A stretch of DNA of 20,057 bases, taken from Candidatus Bathyarchaeota archaeon (GTDB taxonomy: Archaea; Thermoproteota; Bathyarchaeia; TCS64). Each line of letters begins with the position of its first letter. Position 1 is the first letter of the stretch. The stretch covers positions 1 to 20,057 of the forward strand of contig JAUVYU010000003.1 in the NCBI GenBank assembly GCA_030602935.1. The letters are read 5' to 3'. Made by a program: the position numbers and the translations under genes. This document shows, in pieces, positions 1-7,732 of the stretch. The notes under the pieces are model-generated. The model was not told the DNA's origin and ran no database searches. It worked only from the letters and a program-made list of their open reading frames with translations.

Positions 1-362
1 CAGAGATATTGGAGGCGGACGGGGGAACGAGGACGGCCTGCATCAACGCAGCCTCAGTTGCTCTAGTCGACGCGGGAATACCCGTGCGAGACCTCGTGGC
101 GTCGTGCGCCGCGGGGAAGATAGACGGCCAGCTGGTACTGGACCTCGGAGACTACGAGGACAAGGAAGGCGACGCCGACGTCCCACTAGCCTACATGCCA
201 AAGACGGAGCACGTAACCCTGCTCCAGATGGACGGCCTTCTATCCCAGGACGACTTCAACGGCTGTATCGACTTGGCCATTGAGGGCTGCAAGCAGATAT
301 ACGAGGTCCAGCGTGAGGCATTGAAGAAGAAGTACGGCCTAGACGAAGGGGAGGCGAACTAG
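1..362 (+). CDS. rrp41: Exosome complex exonuclease subunit Rrp41, 5'-truncated by window edge
   Basis: This is the C-terminal part of the catalytic RNase PH-type subunit of the archaeal exosome, which forms a hexameric ring with Rrp42 for phosphorolytic 3'-5' RNA decay. The frame is open to the window edge (first complete codon at position 3), so the true start lies outside. The TTG at 9 is only an internal codon. Visible family motifs are [15 protein letters not shown] near the beginning, the [11 protein letters not shown] strand, and a C-terminal helix ending in REALKKKYG, all matching archaeal Rrp41. The stop at 360-362 is followed by the rrp42 ATG after one base. The rrp42 Shine-Dalgarno sequence (GGGGAGG, 348-354) lies inside this gene, so the two are translationally linked and produce the two ring partners together. 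Confidence 0.95.
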   Translation, partial: EILEADGGTRTACINAASVALVDAGIPVRDLVASCAAGKIDGQLVLDLGDYEDKEGDADVPLAYMPKTEHVTLLQMDGLLSQDDFNGCIDLAIEGCKQIYEVQREALKKKYGLDEGEAN

Positions 363-363
363 A

Positions 364-1158
364 ATGTCAAGAAACGTCGGAATAGCCTCAAGGCTCAAGA
401 GAAACAAGATCACCGAGGTCGTCGCATCAGGGAAGCGCATGGACGGACGAGACCTACTGGACTACCGTGAGATCAAGATAGAGACAGGGGTCCTCGAGAA
501 GGTCGAGGGATCCGCAGAAGCATACCTGGGACAGACGAGGGTCCTAGTAGGAGTAAAGTTCGGGAAAGGCTACCCATTCGACGACACTCCAGATAAGGGA
601 GTGCTCATGACCAACGCAGAGTTCACGCCCATCGCACACGCAACATTTGAACCAGGCCCCCCAAGAGAGAGCTCAATAGAGCTCGCAAGGGTAGTCGACA
701 GGGGACTCAGGTCCGCTGAGATACTCGACATGAAGAAGCTGTGCCTAGTGAAGGGAAAGTCAGTCATAATGGTTCACGTGGACATCTACGTGCTCAGCTA
801 CGACGGAAACCTCATAGACTGCTCGGCAATGGCCGCGATCGCCGCAATGAAGACAGCGAAGATGCCAGTCTACACAGTCAAGGGCGAAAACGTCAAACTC
901 ACAAAGAAGACTAAGGCAGTCAAGATCCGGAAGGAGCCCCTCGCAGTCTCGATAGTGAAGATCGGTGACAGCCTGCTGGTCGACCCATCCGCGGACGAGG
1001 AGGAGGTCATGGACGCCAGGATAACCGTCACCCTAGACGAGAAGGGCAACGTGTGCACGATACAGAAGGCAGGCTCGGTAGGCTTCACCAGGGACGAGCT
1101 CAAGACAGCCGTAGAGATCGCAGCTGAAAAAGTCGAAGAACTGAGAAAGTACGTCTAG
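364..1158 (+). CDS. rrp42: Exosome complex subunit Rrp42
   Basis: The 264-residue product has the usual family length. Rrp42 is the non-catalytic RNase PH-fold partner that completes the RNA-binding and active-site interface of the archaeal exosome ring. Recognisable segments are the N-terminal GKRMDGRDLLDYREI motif, GSAEAYLGQTRVLVGVK, FTPIAHATFEPGPP, the ELARVVDRGLRSAEILD helix and the C-terminal TVTLDEKGNVCTIQKAGSVGFT region. The ATG at 364 has a strong SD (GGGGAGG, 348-354) and follows the rrp41 stop by one base. The order rrp41-rrp42-eL43 is the conserved archaeal exosome/ribosome operon. Confidence 0.96.
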   Translation: MSRNVGIASRLKRNKITEVVASGKRMDGRDLLDYREIKIETGVLEKVEGSAEAYLGQTRVLVGVKFGKGYPFDDTPDKGVLMTNAEFTPIAHATFEPGPPRESSIELARVVDRGLRSAEILDMKKLCLVKGKSVIMVHVDIYVLSYDGNLIDCSAMAAIAAMKTAKMPVYTVKGENVKLTKKTKAVKIRKEPLAVSIVKIGDSLLVDPSADEEEVMDARITVTLDEKGNVCTIQKAGSVGFTRDELKTAVEIAAEKVEELRKYV

Positions 1159-1169
1159 GAGAATGACTG

Positions 1170-1415
1170 ATGCCCAAGAAGAAGACGACCTTTGGCCTCC
1201 GGCTCAGAACCCGGGGTGGCATGTCCATCCGCAAGAACTGGACAAGGCTCACCTTGGGCATGAGGGCAAAACACAGATGCCCCAGATGCTCAAGCAGGAA
1301 AGTTAAACGGGAGAGCGTAGGGATCTGGGGATGCAAAAAATGCGGATACAGATTCGCCGGGGGAGCCTACATCCCCTCAACGAAGACCGGGCAAGCCTCA
1401 ACTCGTATACGTTAA
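1170..1415 (+). CDS. rpl37ae: Large ribosomal subunit protein eL43 (L37Ae)
   Basis: This 81-residue zinc-ribbon ribosomal protein of the large subunit is shared by archaea and eukaryotes. The zinc knuckles are visible as C37-P-R-C40 and C55-K-K-C58, in a basic protein with the FGLRLRTRGGMSIRK N-terminus typical of the family. The start ATG at 1170 lies 12 nt after the rrp42 stop, with a GGAG around the rrp42 stop (1158-1161) as likely SD. In many archaea the next gene is rpoP (a tiny RNA polymerase subunit). Here the next 38 nt hold no such ORF and pcc1 follows instead. Confidence 0.95.
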   Translation: MPKKKTTFGLRLRTRGGMSIRKNWTRLTLGMRAKHRCPRCSSRKVKRESVGIWGCKKCGYRFAGGAYIPSTKTGQASTRIR

Positions 1416-1453
1416 TATACTCCACCATTTTTTCATATTTATCGTGAGACACA

Positions 1454-1717
1454 GTGGAGCGTAGGAACCTTTTACGGATGATATACGCTGAGGTCTCAAT
1501 ACAGTTATCCTCCGAGGTAGCTGCCATCGTCGAAGAATCCCTAATCCCCGAGGTTGAACATCCCATATCTCAGCGTTCGAATGTGGAAGTCGAGGCAAGA
1601 AAAGGGAAGCTCGTCATCTCGATGGAGGTCTCAGACGTCACAGCCCTGCGGGCTGCTTTTAACAGCTACATCCGCTGGGTTGGGGCAATCATGAACGTGG
1701 TGGATTCGGTTAGTTGA
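1454..1717 (+). CDS. pcc1: KEOPS complex subunit Pcc1
   Basis: Pcc1 is the small dimerising subunit of KEOPS, the complex that makes the N6-threonylcarbamoyl-adenosine (t6A) modification at position 37 of tRNAs. The product is 87 aa from GTG 1454, or 79 aa from ATG 1478. The sequence fits the two-helix/three-strand fold: AEVSIQLSSEVAAIVEESL, then VEVEARKGKLVISMEVSDVTALRAAFNSYIRWV. The Arg in SYIRW near the last helix is typical. A TATA-like ATATTTAT at 1436-1443 would place the RNA start near 1466, which favours ATG 1478. AGGA at 1463-1466 is a weak SD for it. The start is therefore uncertain, but the family call is firm from position in the archaeal superoperon plus sequence pattern. Confidence 0.85.
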   Translation: MERRNLLRMIYAEVSIQLSSEVAAIVEESLIPEVEHPISQRSNVEVEARKGKLVISMEVSDVTALRAAFNSYIRWVGAIMNVVDSVS

Positions 1718-1772
1718 GATATCTACTGCATACACTCGAGCCCAGTTCTTAGAGCATATGTCCCATCAATAA

Positions 1773-1780
1773 CTATAAAC
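1773..1780 (+). promoter_or_regulatory. Putative TATA box for pfdB
   Basis: CTATAAAC is centred about 26 nt before position 1802, giving a very short leader before the ATG at 1811. The assignment rests on spacing and composition only. Confidence 0.4.
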
Positions 1781-1810
1781 CTAGGCTCGTATTTTTAAAG
1801 GGAGAATGAT

Positions 1811-2167
1811 ATGTCGAATCTGAGTCAGCTTCCACCGGATATCCAGGAGAAGCTTAGCCGGATGCAGCAGCTTCAGAACATGCTGCAGCAACTCGTTATC
1901 CAAAAGCAGCGGCTTGAGCTAGAGCTCTCAGAGTCTGACCGGGCACTTAAGACTCTGGAGGATACGCCTTCTGACGCTAAGGTCTACAAATCGGCTGGCG
2001 CGGTCCTAGTTGAGAAAGATAAGGACATCGTCGTGAAGGAGCTCACGGAGAGGAAGGAGTTCCTCGGCCTGAGGTCCAAGGTGCTGGTGAAACAGGAGAC
2101 CAACACAAGGGAGAGGCTGACGAAGCTCCAAGAGAACCTCCAGAAGGAGTTACAAAAGAATAGTTAA
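1811..2167 (+). CDS. pfdB: Prefoldin subunit beta
   Basis: The 118-residue beta subunit of the hexameric co-chaperone prefoldin delivers unfolded proteins to the archaeal chaperonin. It is nearly all coiled coil: an N-terminal helix (about residues 8-52, QEKLSRMQQLQNMLQQLVIQ), a central beta-hairpin (DAKVYKSAGAVLVEKD, about 55-70) and a C-terminal helix (about 75-116). The start ATG at 1811 is preceded by GGGAG at 1800-1804. It is separated from pcc1 by 93 nt that contain their own TATA-like CTATAAAC (1773-1780), so it may be transcribed independently. The pcc1-pfdB pairing is conserved in archaea. Confidence 0.94.
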   Translation: MSNLSQLPPDIQEKLSRMQQLQNMLQQLVIQKQRLELELSESDRALKTLEDTPSDAKVYKSAGAVLVEKDKDIVVKELTERKEFLGLRSKVLVKQETNTRERLTKLQENLQKELQKNS

Positions 2168-2191
2168 ACTCTAACAGCCTATCAGGGACAT

Positions 2192-2223
2192 AGGTAAATC
2201 TGTTTTACCTCTGTGTGTTTTTC
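2192..2223 (+). terminator. Hairpin plus T-tract terminator after pfdB
   Basis: AGGTAAA (2192-2198) and TTTACCT (2204-2210) form a perfect 7-bp stem with a 5-nt loop. It is followed by a T-rich CTGTGTGTTTTT tract. It lies 24 nt after the prefoldin stop, a plausible end of the superoperon transcript. Confidence 0.55.
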
Positions 2224-2304
2224 CCCAATAAGTTACTAACAATATATCCGTGTGTGTATGTATCTAGCATCTGACATATATCGTTAAGAGACCTAAAACA
2301 CGCC

Positions 2305-2393
2305 TGCGCGCGCGTAAAATTTTGGGGTAGTATCGATGATCACTCCTAGATCTTCTAGACTACCCAACATAGTGGTAGGGTACTGCGCGCGCA
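2305..2393. repeat. Nested inverted-repeat (structured) element bounded by GCGCGCGC tracts
   Basis: There are three concentric pairings: GCGCGCGC 2306-2313 with 2385-2392; TTGGGGTAGT 2322-2331 with ACTACCCAA 2359-2367 (one bulged G); and CTAGA 2346-2350 with TCTAG 2354-2358 around a 3-nt loop. The layout is a ~90-nt hairpin or cruciform in otherwise AT-rich intergenic DNA between pfdB and the convergent orphan gene at 2425-2898. No ORF occupies it. Whether it acts as RNA or DNA is unknown. Confidence 0.5.
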
Positions 2394-2424
2394 ATAAAGA
2401 AGGTTAATGTGAAGACGTAGTTCC

Positions 2425-2898
2425 TTACCTTATTAAGGAGTAATATCCATACGTCAAATCAGGATCCGATCCTAGTCCTATATAGAATACAGATCGCATT
2501 TCATCATCGTAGTAGATCGTCACTGGATAATCCCCTGCAGTTCTTACTTTCAATGCTTCGTTTATTACACCGCTCCTCCCAGTTCTCACCGCTCCATGGT
2601 ATGCATCCTCGTAGTCAGCTCCTAAACTGTATAACGTGAGGTGATCGGCTATAGCGTTCATGGTTTGTATTACCTTCATTATATCAATATCTTCTTCAAA
2701 CGTGTCGAAGTCCATGTATTCAACGGTGTATCCTGGCTGACGCATAAAGTATCTCATCCATTCATTGAATTGAAAATTATCCGATCCCGTCACTGGCTTC
2801 GGCTTTAGCATCGGATTTATCACCATAAATAGTCCAACAAAGGCTACAATAACAACTAAACGAAGGAGTTTAGGTCTTTTCTGTAATGTTTCCATCAT
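2425..2898 (-). CDS. Orphan membrane-anchored hypothetical protein
   Basis: The 157-residue product is not recognised. It has a short basic N-terminus (residues 1-13, KRPKLLR) and one hydrophobic helix at about 13-29 (LRLVVIVAFVGLFMVI). A soluble, acidic domain rich in aromatic residues follows, with DFDTFEEDIDIMKVIQTM in the middle and a beta-rich C-terminus (VTIYYDDEMRSVFYIGLG). The likely topology is a signal anchor with the domain outside the cell. Two ATGs lie in tandem (2898 and 2895). GAGG about 16 nt upstream is a weak SD, and an AT-rich TATA-like stretch sits near 2938. The gene is more AT-rich than its neighbours and lies in an island with GCGCGC tracts and a repeat copy at 3001-3040, consistent with acquisition. 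It could be a fast-evolving accessory protein. Confidence 0.7.
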   Translation of the reverse strand: MMETLQKRPKLLRLVVIVAFVGLFMVINPMLKPKPVTGSDNFQFNEWMRYFMRQPGYTVEYMDFDTFEEDIDIMKVIQTMNAIADHLTLYSLGADYEDAYHGAVRTGRSGVINEALKVRTAGDYPVTIYYDDEMRSVFYIGLGSDPDLTYGYYSLIR

Positions 2899-3209
2899 CC
2901 CATATTCACATCCTCTTAGTTAATGTTTGTTTCTTATTATTCTTGCGGGCATTTATCATCCCTAAACGTTTATGAGCGTCGCGCGCGCAAGACTCACATT
3001 CAGAATTGTATAGAGCACATCACCGCTTAAGACTTACTATAGAGGATTTCGAATAACCTCTGATTTCAGCGTTTTCTAATCCCCCCGGTTAAACTTTTAG
3101 CGAGGAAAACACCACCACTCAACTATTGACTCCTTCACTTCCTTCACCCTACGGAAACTCTACCGGAAGATCCACTAACTAGGCGACAGACTCGCGCGGC
3201 GCGCGCGTT
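2899..3209. other. Gene-free stretch in island 1
   Basis: This 311-nt stretch holds no convincing gene. It contains the orphan gene's probable promoter (about 2930-2945), a GCGCGCGC tract at 2981-2988, repeat copy A (3001-3040, reverse strand), an AGAGG...CCTCT hairpin near 3041-3061, and a second GC tract at 3193-3207 that ends 3 nt before the PAC2 gene stop codon (3210-3212). Confidence 0.6.
3001..3040 (-). repeat. Dispersed repeat copy A (TTAAGCGGTGATG family)
   Basis: Read on the minus strand it begins GTAAGTCTTAAGCGGTGATG and continues GTGCTCTATACAATTC, closely matching copy H (18659-18695). A half-copy GTGAGTCTT followed by GCGCGCGC comes next on the same strand (about 2981-2996). It is oriented toward the orphan gene at 2425-2898. 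Confidence 0.75.
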
Positions 3210-3929
3210 CTAACCCCTTCTCCTGAGTGAACTCAGTAGACCGCGCTTTTCCTGCACGCCGGCTTTCTTTGAGATCTCCTCTCTCATCTCGATGCTTCTC
3301 TTAAGTGGCGTGATGTCCACGCCGAGTTTATACATCTTGTTCAGGACGCTGATCACTGATGTGGCCCCTGCGTAGTCAATGGATGTGATGAATGAAGTCG
3401 GTATCAGGAGAGTAGTCCAAGGTAGATCACGTTTCAGGGCCTCCTCCATGAGGACAGCGTTGAGGCCTGAGACTCCTCCTTCAGTCAAGGGTCTTGCACC
3501 GAATTTTATCAGCTCCCTTTCAGGTATGCTGAAGCCGTAGACCGGGTTCTCCTTCAACTGCTGCGGCATCGGCATCGCCTCGATGCAGACGAAATCTTTG
3601 GCACCATTCTCTAGCAACCATTCCATGAGCTTGGCACCGATATCCCAAGAGTTCTCGGGGGAGACCAGTGACTCGCTGATGACCACTAGTAGCTCGTCCT
3701 TGCTGTCTCCATATACCCTGAATGGATGAATGGGCTTCCCTTCCATAAGTAGTATAGTCGGAGGAAGCAGCTTAGATCTTACCTCGGCCTTCAACTCGAA
3801 ATTTTTGTTGCGCGCAATGTACATGAGGGCCGTATTGCCTATGAATCCAGGCCCAGAAAAAGCGAATATGACCGAAGGCCGTGTCTTCTTCAGAGGATTG
3901 ACCTCATTGATCCATATTTTCTCCGACAT
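3210..3929 (-). CDS. PAC2 family (proteasome assembly chaperone-like) protein
   Basis: The 239 residues from ATG 3929 match the archaeal PAC2 family, related to eukaryotic proteasome assembly chaperone 2. Archaeal members have been linked to proteasome maturation, but the molecular role here is inferred from family only. Visible family features are SVIFAFSGPGFIGNTALMYI near the N-terminus, LLVVISESLVSPENSWDIGAKLMEWLLENGAKDFVCIEAMP in the middle, and GFSIPERELIKFGARPLTEGGVSGLNAVLMEEALKRDLPWTTLLIPTS with the family's glycine-rich loop. An upstream ATG at 3980 would add 17 unlike residues. The TATA-like CTTTTAAAT (minus strand, about 3960-3968) supports the 3929 start. It is divergent from the DHH gene. 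Confidence 0.85.
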   Translation of the reverse strand: MSEKIWINEVNPLKKTRPSVIFAFSGPGFIGNTALMYIARNKNFELKAEVRSKLLPPTILLMEGKPIHPFRVYGDSKDELLVVISESLVSPENSWDIGAKLMEWLLENGAKDFVCIEAMPMPQQLKENPVYGFSIPERELIKFGARPLTEGGVSGLNAVLMEEALKRDLPWTTLLIPTSFITSIDYAGATSVISVLNKMYKLGVDITPLKRSIEMREEISKKAGVQEKRGLLSSLRRRG

Positions 3930-4027
3930 TTTGAAATCCAATTTAAGGGGTGCACTCTGATTTAAAAGGTAGCCCCCCAACTGTGCCCCCTATCTTTATC
4001 CCTAGTCCGTGCTAATTCATATCCAGG
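3930..4027. promoter_or_regulatory. Divergent promoter region, PAC2 gene / DHH phosphoesterase gene
   Basis: The 98 nt between the two start codons hold a TATA-like CTTTTAAAT on the minus strand (about 3960-3968) and CTATCTTTAT on the plus strand (about 3990-3999). Each is about 25-35 nt from its gene's start, so both genes probably have short leaders. Confidence 0.45.
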
Positions 4028-5023
4028 TTGGTCATCACAGACTCCCAATATGAGACATTAACGAGGCTAATCTCCGGACGTACGCTCATTCTTTCCCATC
4101 ACAATGCTGATCCTGACGCGATTGGATCAGCATTTGCTCTTCAACAGTTGGTCTCCTCTTTGAAGCCGTCTGTTTCAGCTGACATCTATCTACCTGGGGG
4201 GGCTACTCTCCTCTCGAAAAAGATCATGAGTGAATTGGGTATCATAGTCCTCGATGATGCTTCTATTGATGACTATGAAGCCCTGATTGTATGTGACACT
4301 GCGACGCTGAGGCAGCTTGAGGCTTGGGGAGACATGGTGTCCTCAGCTGAAATTTCAAAAATATTCGTCGATCACCACTCCCCTCATCCTGAGGTCTCCA
4401 AGATATCATCCCTCCACCTCGTGAATGAGGGGGCATCGTCGACCTGCGAGATAGTTTATACAATGTATAAAAAATATGGCGGCGCTCCAACATCGACTGC
4501 TGCCAGGGCGTTGATGTTGGGGATTCTATTCGATTCTAAACACCTCCATCTGGCTACATCCCGTACAATCCAATATGTCTCTGAGCTCCTTCAAATCGAC
4601 GGCTCCATGGAGGAGATATTCGGCGTGCTCGTGAATAAAAGGGGACGACCTGAGAACATCGCCAGGCTGAAGGCCGCTCAGAGGATGAATCTTCACATGG
4701 TAGAAGGCTGGACCATAGCTACATCCCAGCTAAGCTCGTATCAATCCTCAGCAGCCCGCGCCCTAATTGGCCTTGGCGGGGATGTCTCCGTTGTAGCGGG
4801 TAGGAGTAAAAAAGCGCTTAAAGCAAGCTTTAGGTCATCAGAGGCCTTCCATGAAAAGTCCCATGTACACCTCGGTAGGGACTTGGCTATGCCTCTAGGA
4901 GAGATGTTCTCCGGGGCTGGAAGCGGTCATCCTACTGCTGCTGGATTCAATGGCGAGGGGGACCCAAAGGAGTTTCTAAAGGAGGCCCTGGTTCTTCTCA
5001 CCGAGCTACTTGAAAAGGAATGA
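4028..5023 (+). CDS. DHH/DHHA1 family phosphoesterase (NrnA/RecJ-like)
   Basis: The 331-residue protein has the two-domain architecture of NrnA/oligoribonuclease-type DHH phosphoesterases, metal-dependent hydrolases of short RNAs, pAp or cyclic dinucleotides. Metal-ligand motifs are SHHNADPDA (residues 23-31), IVCD90, VDHH (114-117, the name-giving DHH motif) and D169 in ILFDS. The C-terminal DHHA1 motif is GSGHPTAAGF (298-307). The start is TTG at 4028. No in-frame ATG lies near the N-terminus, and starting later would cut into motif I, so TTG is well supported. The exact substrate cannot be told from sequence. Confidence 0.88.
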   Translation: MVITDSQYETLTRLISGRTLILSHHNADPDAIGSAFALQQLVSSLKPSVSADIYLPGGATLLSKKIMSELGIIVLDDASIDDYEALIVCDTATLRQLEAWGDMVSSAEISKIFVDHHSPHPEVSKISSLHLVNEGASSTCEIVYTMYKKYGGAPTSTAARALMLGILFDSKHLHLATSRTIQYVSELLQIDGSMEEIFGVLVNKRGRPENIARLKAAQRMNLHMVEGWTIATSQLSSYQSSAARALIGLGGDVSVVAGRSKKALKASFRSSEAFHEKSHVHLGRDLAMPLGEMFSGAGSGHPTAAGFNGEGDPKEFLKEALVLLTELLEKE

Positions 5024-5060
5024 TAAACGGAATCCAGCTTTTGATAATATACTATAGAGC

Positions 5061-5072
5061 TAACTAATATAT
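5061..5072 (+). promoter_or_regulatory. Putative TATA box for the ECF transporter operon
   Basis: CTAATATATGCG is placed so that transcription would begin near 5093, about 29 nt before the TTG start at 5122. A strong SD AGGAGGA at 5111-5117, 4 nt from the start, supports the TTG. Confidence 0.45.
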
Positions 5073-5121
5073 GCGTAGACATCCTTTTTAACGAATTCAT
5101 AGGTCAAAAGAGGAGGAATCC

Positions 5122-6855
5122 TTGGGCATTATAGAGGTGAGGGGTCTCCACTATTCTTACCCGAACGCTACATCACAAGCGTTGAAGGGTATAGACCTCA
5201 CCATCGATAAAGGAGAGTTCATACTTTTAACTGGGCCAAGCGGATGCGGGAAGACCACCTTCTGTAGGACTCTCAACGGCCTCATCCCCCACTTCTACAA
5301 TGGCGATATGAAAGGCGAGGTCACAGTTACTGGCTTCAACGTCAGAGAGCATCCCACCTACAAGTTGGCACAACATGTGGGACTCATCTTCCAGAATCCG
5401 GACAACCAGATCTTCGCCCTGACGGTTGAGAAGGACGTTGCATTCGGCCTGGAGAACCAAGGCGTCCCCAAGGATAAGATGCGAGAGGAGATAAGCTGGG
5501 CTCTTGAGACCACTGGTATCGATCATCTTAAGGATCGGGCAACCCATGAGATGTCAGGGGGGCAGAAACAGCGCCTCGCAATTGCTTCCATTCTAGCTAT
5601 GAAGCCAAAAGTTCTCGTACTCGATGAGCCTACCTCGTTCCTCGATCCCCTTGGTGCGGAGCGTATCTTCCGGGTCCTGGATACTCTGAACAAGGAGTAT
5701 GAGATGACTATTCTCCTCATAGAGCATCGTGTTGATCTGGCTACGCAATACGTTGACCGGGTCATCATATTCTCCGATGGTCAGATCGCTAATCAGGGCT
5801 CTCCTGAGGAGGTCTTTACCGACGAGACGACGCGTCTCGTAGGAGTTGGCATACCCAGAGTCATCGAATTGAGTGATCGGCTGAAAAGCAAGGGTATACT
5901 CTTGGACCGAACGCCTCTTAACCCGACAATGCTCGTAGAGCAGCTTCAGGACCGCATAAAGAGGGAGAATGCAAGCAGAAAAGCGGTCGACCCAGATCTC
6001 GATCTGTACACAGGAGAGCAATGGGTTAATCCCATCATCGAGATCGAGGGTGTCACATTCAATTATCCGAGCGTCGACAAGGCATTGGACGACGTGTCGC
6101 TGACCATTCATAAAGGTGAATTTGTCGCGATAATGGGAGAGAACGGAGCAGGCAAAACCACACTTGTTAAGCATCTAAATGGTCTCCTCCGTCCACAAGA
6201 GGGACGTATTAAAATAGATGGCGCGGACATCGCTGACCTGAGTGTCGCAAACCTGGCGAGGAAAGTTGGTCTGGTCTTCCAGAATCCTGATGACCAGCTA
6301 TTCTCGGAGAATGTTGAGGAGGAGATAAGTTTCGCCCTCAGGAACTTTGGTTTCGGGAGCGACGTCATCGATAAAAGGGTTGACTGGGCAGTCAACCTAT
6401 TGGATCTGGAGCGCTATAGGAAGTCAAGCCCCTTCATCCTGAGCGGGGGTGAGAGGAAGCGGGTCGCCCTTGGCTCCGTCTTGGCATGGGATCCTGAGAT
6501 AGTGGTCTTGGATGAGCCGACCATTGGGCAGGATTACGCTCAGAAGGAACGGCTCAGACACTTCCTAATGCAGTTGAGGACTCAAGGTAAGACCATAGTC
6601 ATAGTAACCCACGATGTCGAGTTCGTCGCTGAGTGTAAGCCTCGGATAGTCCTAATGGCCGACGGGAAGATAATAGCAGACGGCCCCATAAAGAAGGTTA
6701 TGACCGATAAAGAGGCGATGGCCCGTGCATCGGTCACCCCCCCTGAGATCACCAAGGTCTTCCAACAGCTCTCGGAATATGGGCTTCCGGATAACGTGAT
6801 TGACGTCGGTGAGGCGGTCGATATTCTCAGTCAGGTCTTGGAGGCGTCCACATGA
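5122..6855 (+). CDS. ECF-type ABC transporter ATPase, two ATP-binding domains fused (EcfA-EcfA')
   Basis: The 577-residue protein has two complete ABC nucleotide-binding domains in one chain, equivalent to EcfA and EcfA', the energising pair for vitamin or metal uptake by energy-coupling-factor transporters. Domain 1: Walker A GPSGCGKTT (38-46), Q-loop FQNPDNQIF (90-98), signature MSGGQ (144-148), Walker B VLVLDEP (164-170), H202. Domain 2: Walker A GENGAGKTT (339-347), FQNPDDQLF, signature LSGGE (440-444), Walker B VVLDEP (461-466), H497. Both sites look competent. A ~60-residue linker (about 240-305) joins them. Start TTG 5122 has the SD AGGAGGA. The stop overlaps the ecfT start (ATGA, 6852-6855), so the two are translationally coupled. 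No S (substrate-binding) component is nearby, so the substrate is unknown. Confidence 0.93.
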   Translation: MGIIEVRGLHYSYPNATSQALKGIDLTIDKGEFILLTGPSGCGKTTFCRTLNGLIPHFYNGDMKGEVTVTGFNVREHPTYKLAQHVGLIFQNPDNQIFALTVEKDVAFGLENQGVPKDKMREEISWALETTGIDHLKDRATHEMSGGQKQRLAIASILAMKPKVLVLDEPTSFLDPLGAERIFRVLDTLNKEYEMTILLIEHRVDLATQYVDRVIIFSDGQIANQGSPEEVFTDETTRLVGVGIPRVIELSDRLKSKGILLDRTPLNPTMLVEQLQDRIKRENASRKAVDPDLDLYTGEQWVNPIIEIEGVTFNYPSVDKALDDVSLTIHKGEFVAIMGENGAGKTTLVKHLNGLLRPQEGRIKIDGADIADLSVANLARKVGLVFQNPDDQLFSENVEEEISFALRNFGFGSDVIDKRVDWAVNLLDLERYRKSSPFILSGGERKRVALGSVLAWDPEIVVLDEPTIGQDYAQKERLRHFLMQLRTQGKTIVIVTHDVEFVAECKPRIVLMADGKIIADGPIKKVMTDKEAMARASVTPPEITKVFQQLSEYGLPDNVIDVGEAVDILSQVLEAST

Positions 6856-7646
6856 GCTTGCTTGAGGGATTGAGGTTCACGAGAGGGGATTCCCTCATAC
6901 ACAGGCTGGACCCCCGGGTCAAGTTCCTCATGACGATGGTGATATTCACCTCTGCAATCCTCTTCATGGACCTCTTACCCCTGTTAACCATCTTCCTAGT
7001 GCAGATCCCCCTCATCTTCATTGCCGAGATCCAACAGGAGTGGACCAAGAGCATGAAGGGAAGCGTCTTCCTAGCCACGATAATATTCTCGACCAATCTC
7101 ATATCCTACTACTTCTTCCAGTCAAGGAGCCTCAACACCGAGAACGTTGAGACCGCTCTTGCCCTTACCGTTCGGTTCTTGAACCTCATCACATCGTTCT
7201 CCCTGTTTTTCCTCACCACCTCCCCTGATAAGCTCAGCCTGGCTCTAGAGAAGGCCCGGATCCCTTACGAGTTTAACTTCGCGTTCATCACAGCGATCAG
7301 ATTTGTGCCTGTGCTCGCTGACGAGGCCCAGTCGATCATAGACGCTCAGAGATCGAGGGGGCTGGAGCTTGACAAGGGCAGCTTCCTAACAAAGATCAGG
7401 AACTACATCCCAATATTACTCCCACTTATCATCAACTCCATTAGAAGGAGCCTGGATCTGGCCGAGGCGATGGAATCAAGGGCCTTCGGGGCGACGAGGG
7501 ATCGCACGAACTTATTTGAGCTCGTGATGGAGGGCCGTGATTATGCCGTCATAGTGATCTCTCTTGTTCTTCTCGCTGCAGTAATCTACATGAAGCTTTA
7601 CCTGCCGCCCTTCGAGCCGTTGTTCCCCTACAGAGTACTCATATAA
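6852..7646 (+). CDS. ecfT: ECF transporter transmembrane protein EcfT
   Basis: The 264-residue integral membrane scaffold couples ATP hydrolysis by EcfA to the substrate-binding S component. Hydrophobic helices lie at about 25-57, 70-90, 103-122 and 233-248. The two diagnostic coupling-helix motifs are AQRSRG (165-170) and AMESRAFG (206-213), each containing the Ser-Arg pair that docks into the ATPase grooves. It overlaps the fused ATPase gene by four bases. With a single A-A' fusion and one T this is a minimal ECF module, and S components are presumably encoded elsewhere. Confidence 0.92.
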   Translation: MSLLEGLRFTRGDSLIHRLDPRVKFLMTMVIFTSAILFMDLLPLLTIFLVQIPLIFIAEIQQEWTKSMKGSVFLATIIFSTNLISYYFFQSRSLNTENVETALALTVRFLNLITSFSLFFLTTSPDKLSLALEKARIPYEFNFAFITAIRFVPVLADEAQSIIDAQRSRGLELDKGSFLTKIRNYIPILLPLIINSIRRSLDLAEAMESRAFGATRDRTNLFELVMEGRDYAVIVISLVLLAAVIYMKLYLPPFEPLFPYRVLI

Positions 7647-7674
7647 TTACAATATGTTCTCTAGTGATTAGAAA

Positions 7675-7725
7675 ACCTTTAATAATTACTGTTTTTATTA
7701 TGAGGGGATTTAGTATATACCAGGT
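7675..7725 (+). promoter_or_regulatory. Putative promoter and RBS region of the PhoU-like gene
   Basis: TATA-like CTTTAATAA (about 7677-7685) and TTTTTATTATG (about 7692-7702) are alternative TBP sites. AGGTG about 10 nt before the ATG at 7733 matches the archaeal 16S tail (CACCU). Confidence 0.4.
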
Positions 7726-7732
7726 GTAGAAT

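Noticed and set aside
2168..3209. Flanking direct repeats for island 1 like those of the third island
   Set aside because: Comparing the prefoldin end and PAC2 end by eye gave no shared block longer than short AT-rich or GC-tract matches.
5593..6174. 193-residue minus-strand frame within the fused ATPase gene
   Set aside because: Antisense shadow; the sense strand encodes Walker, signature and linker motifs throughout.
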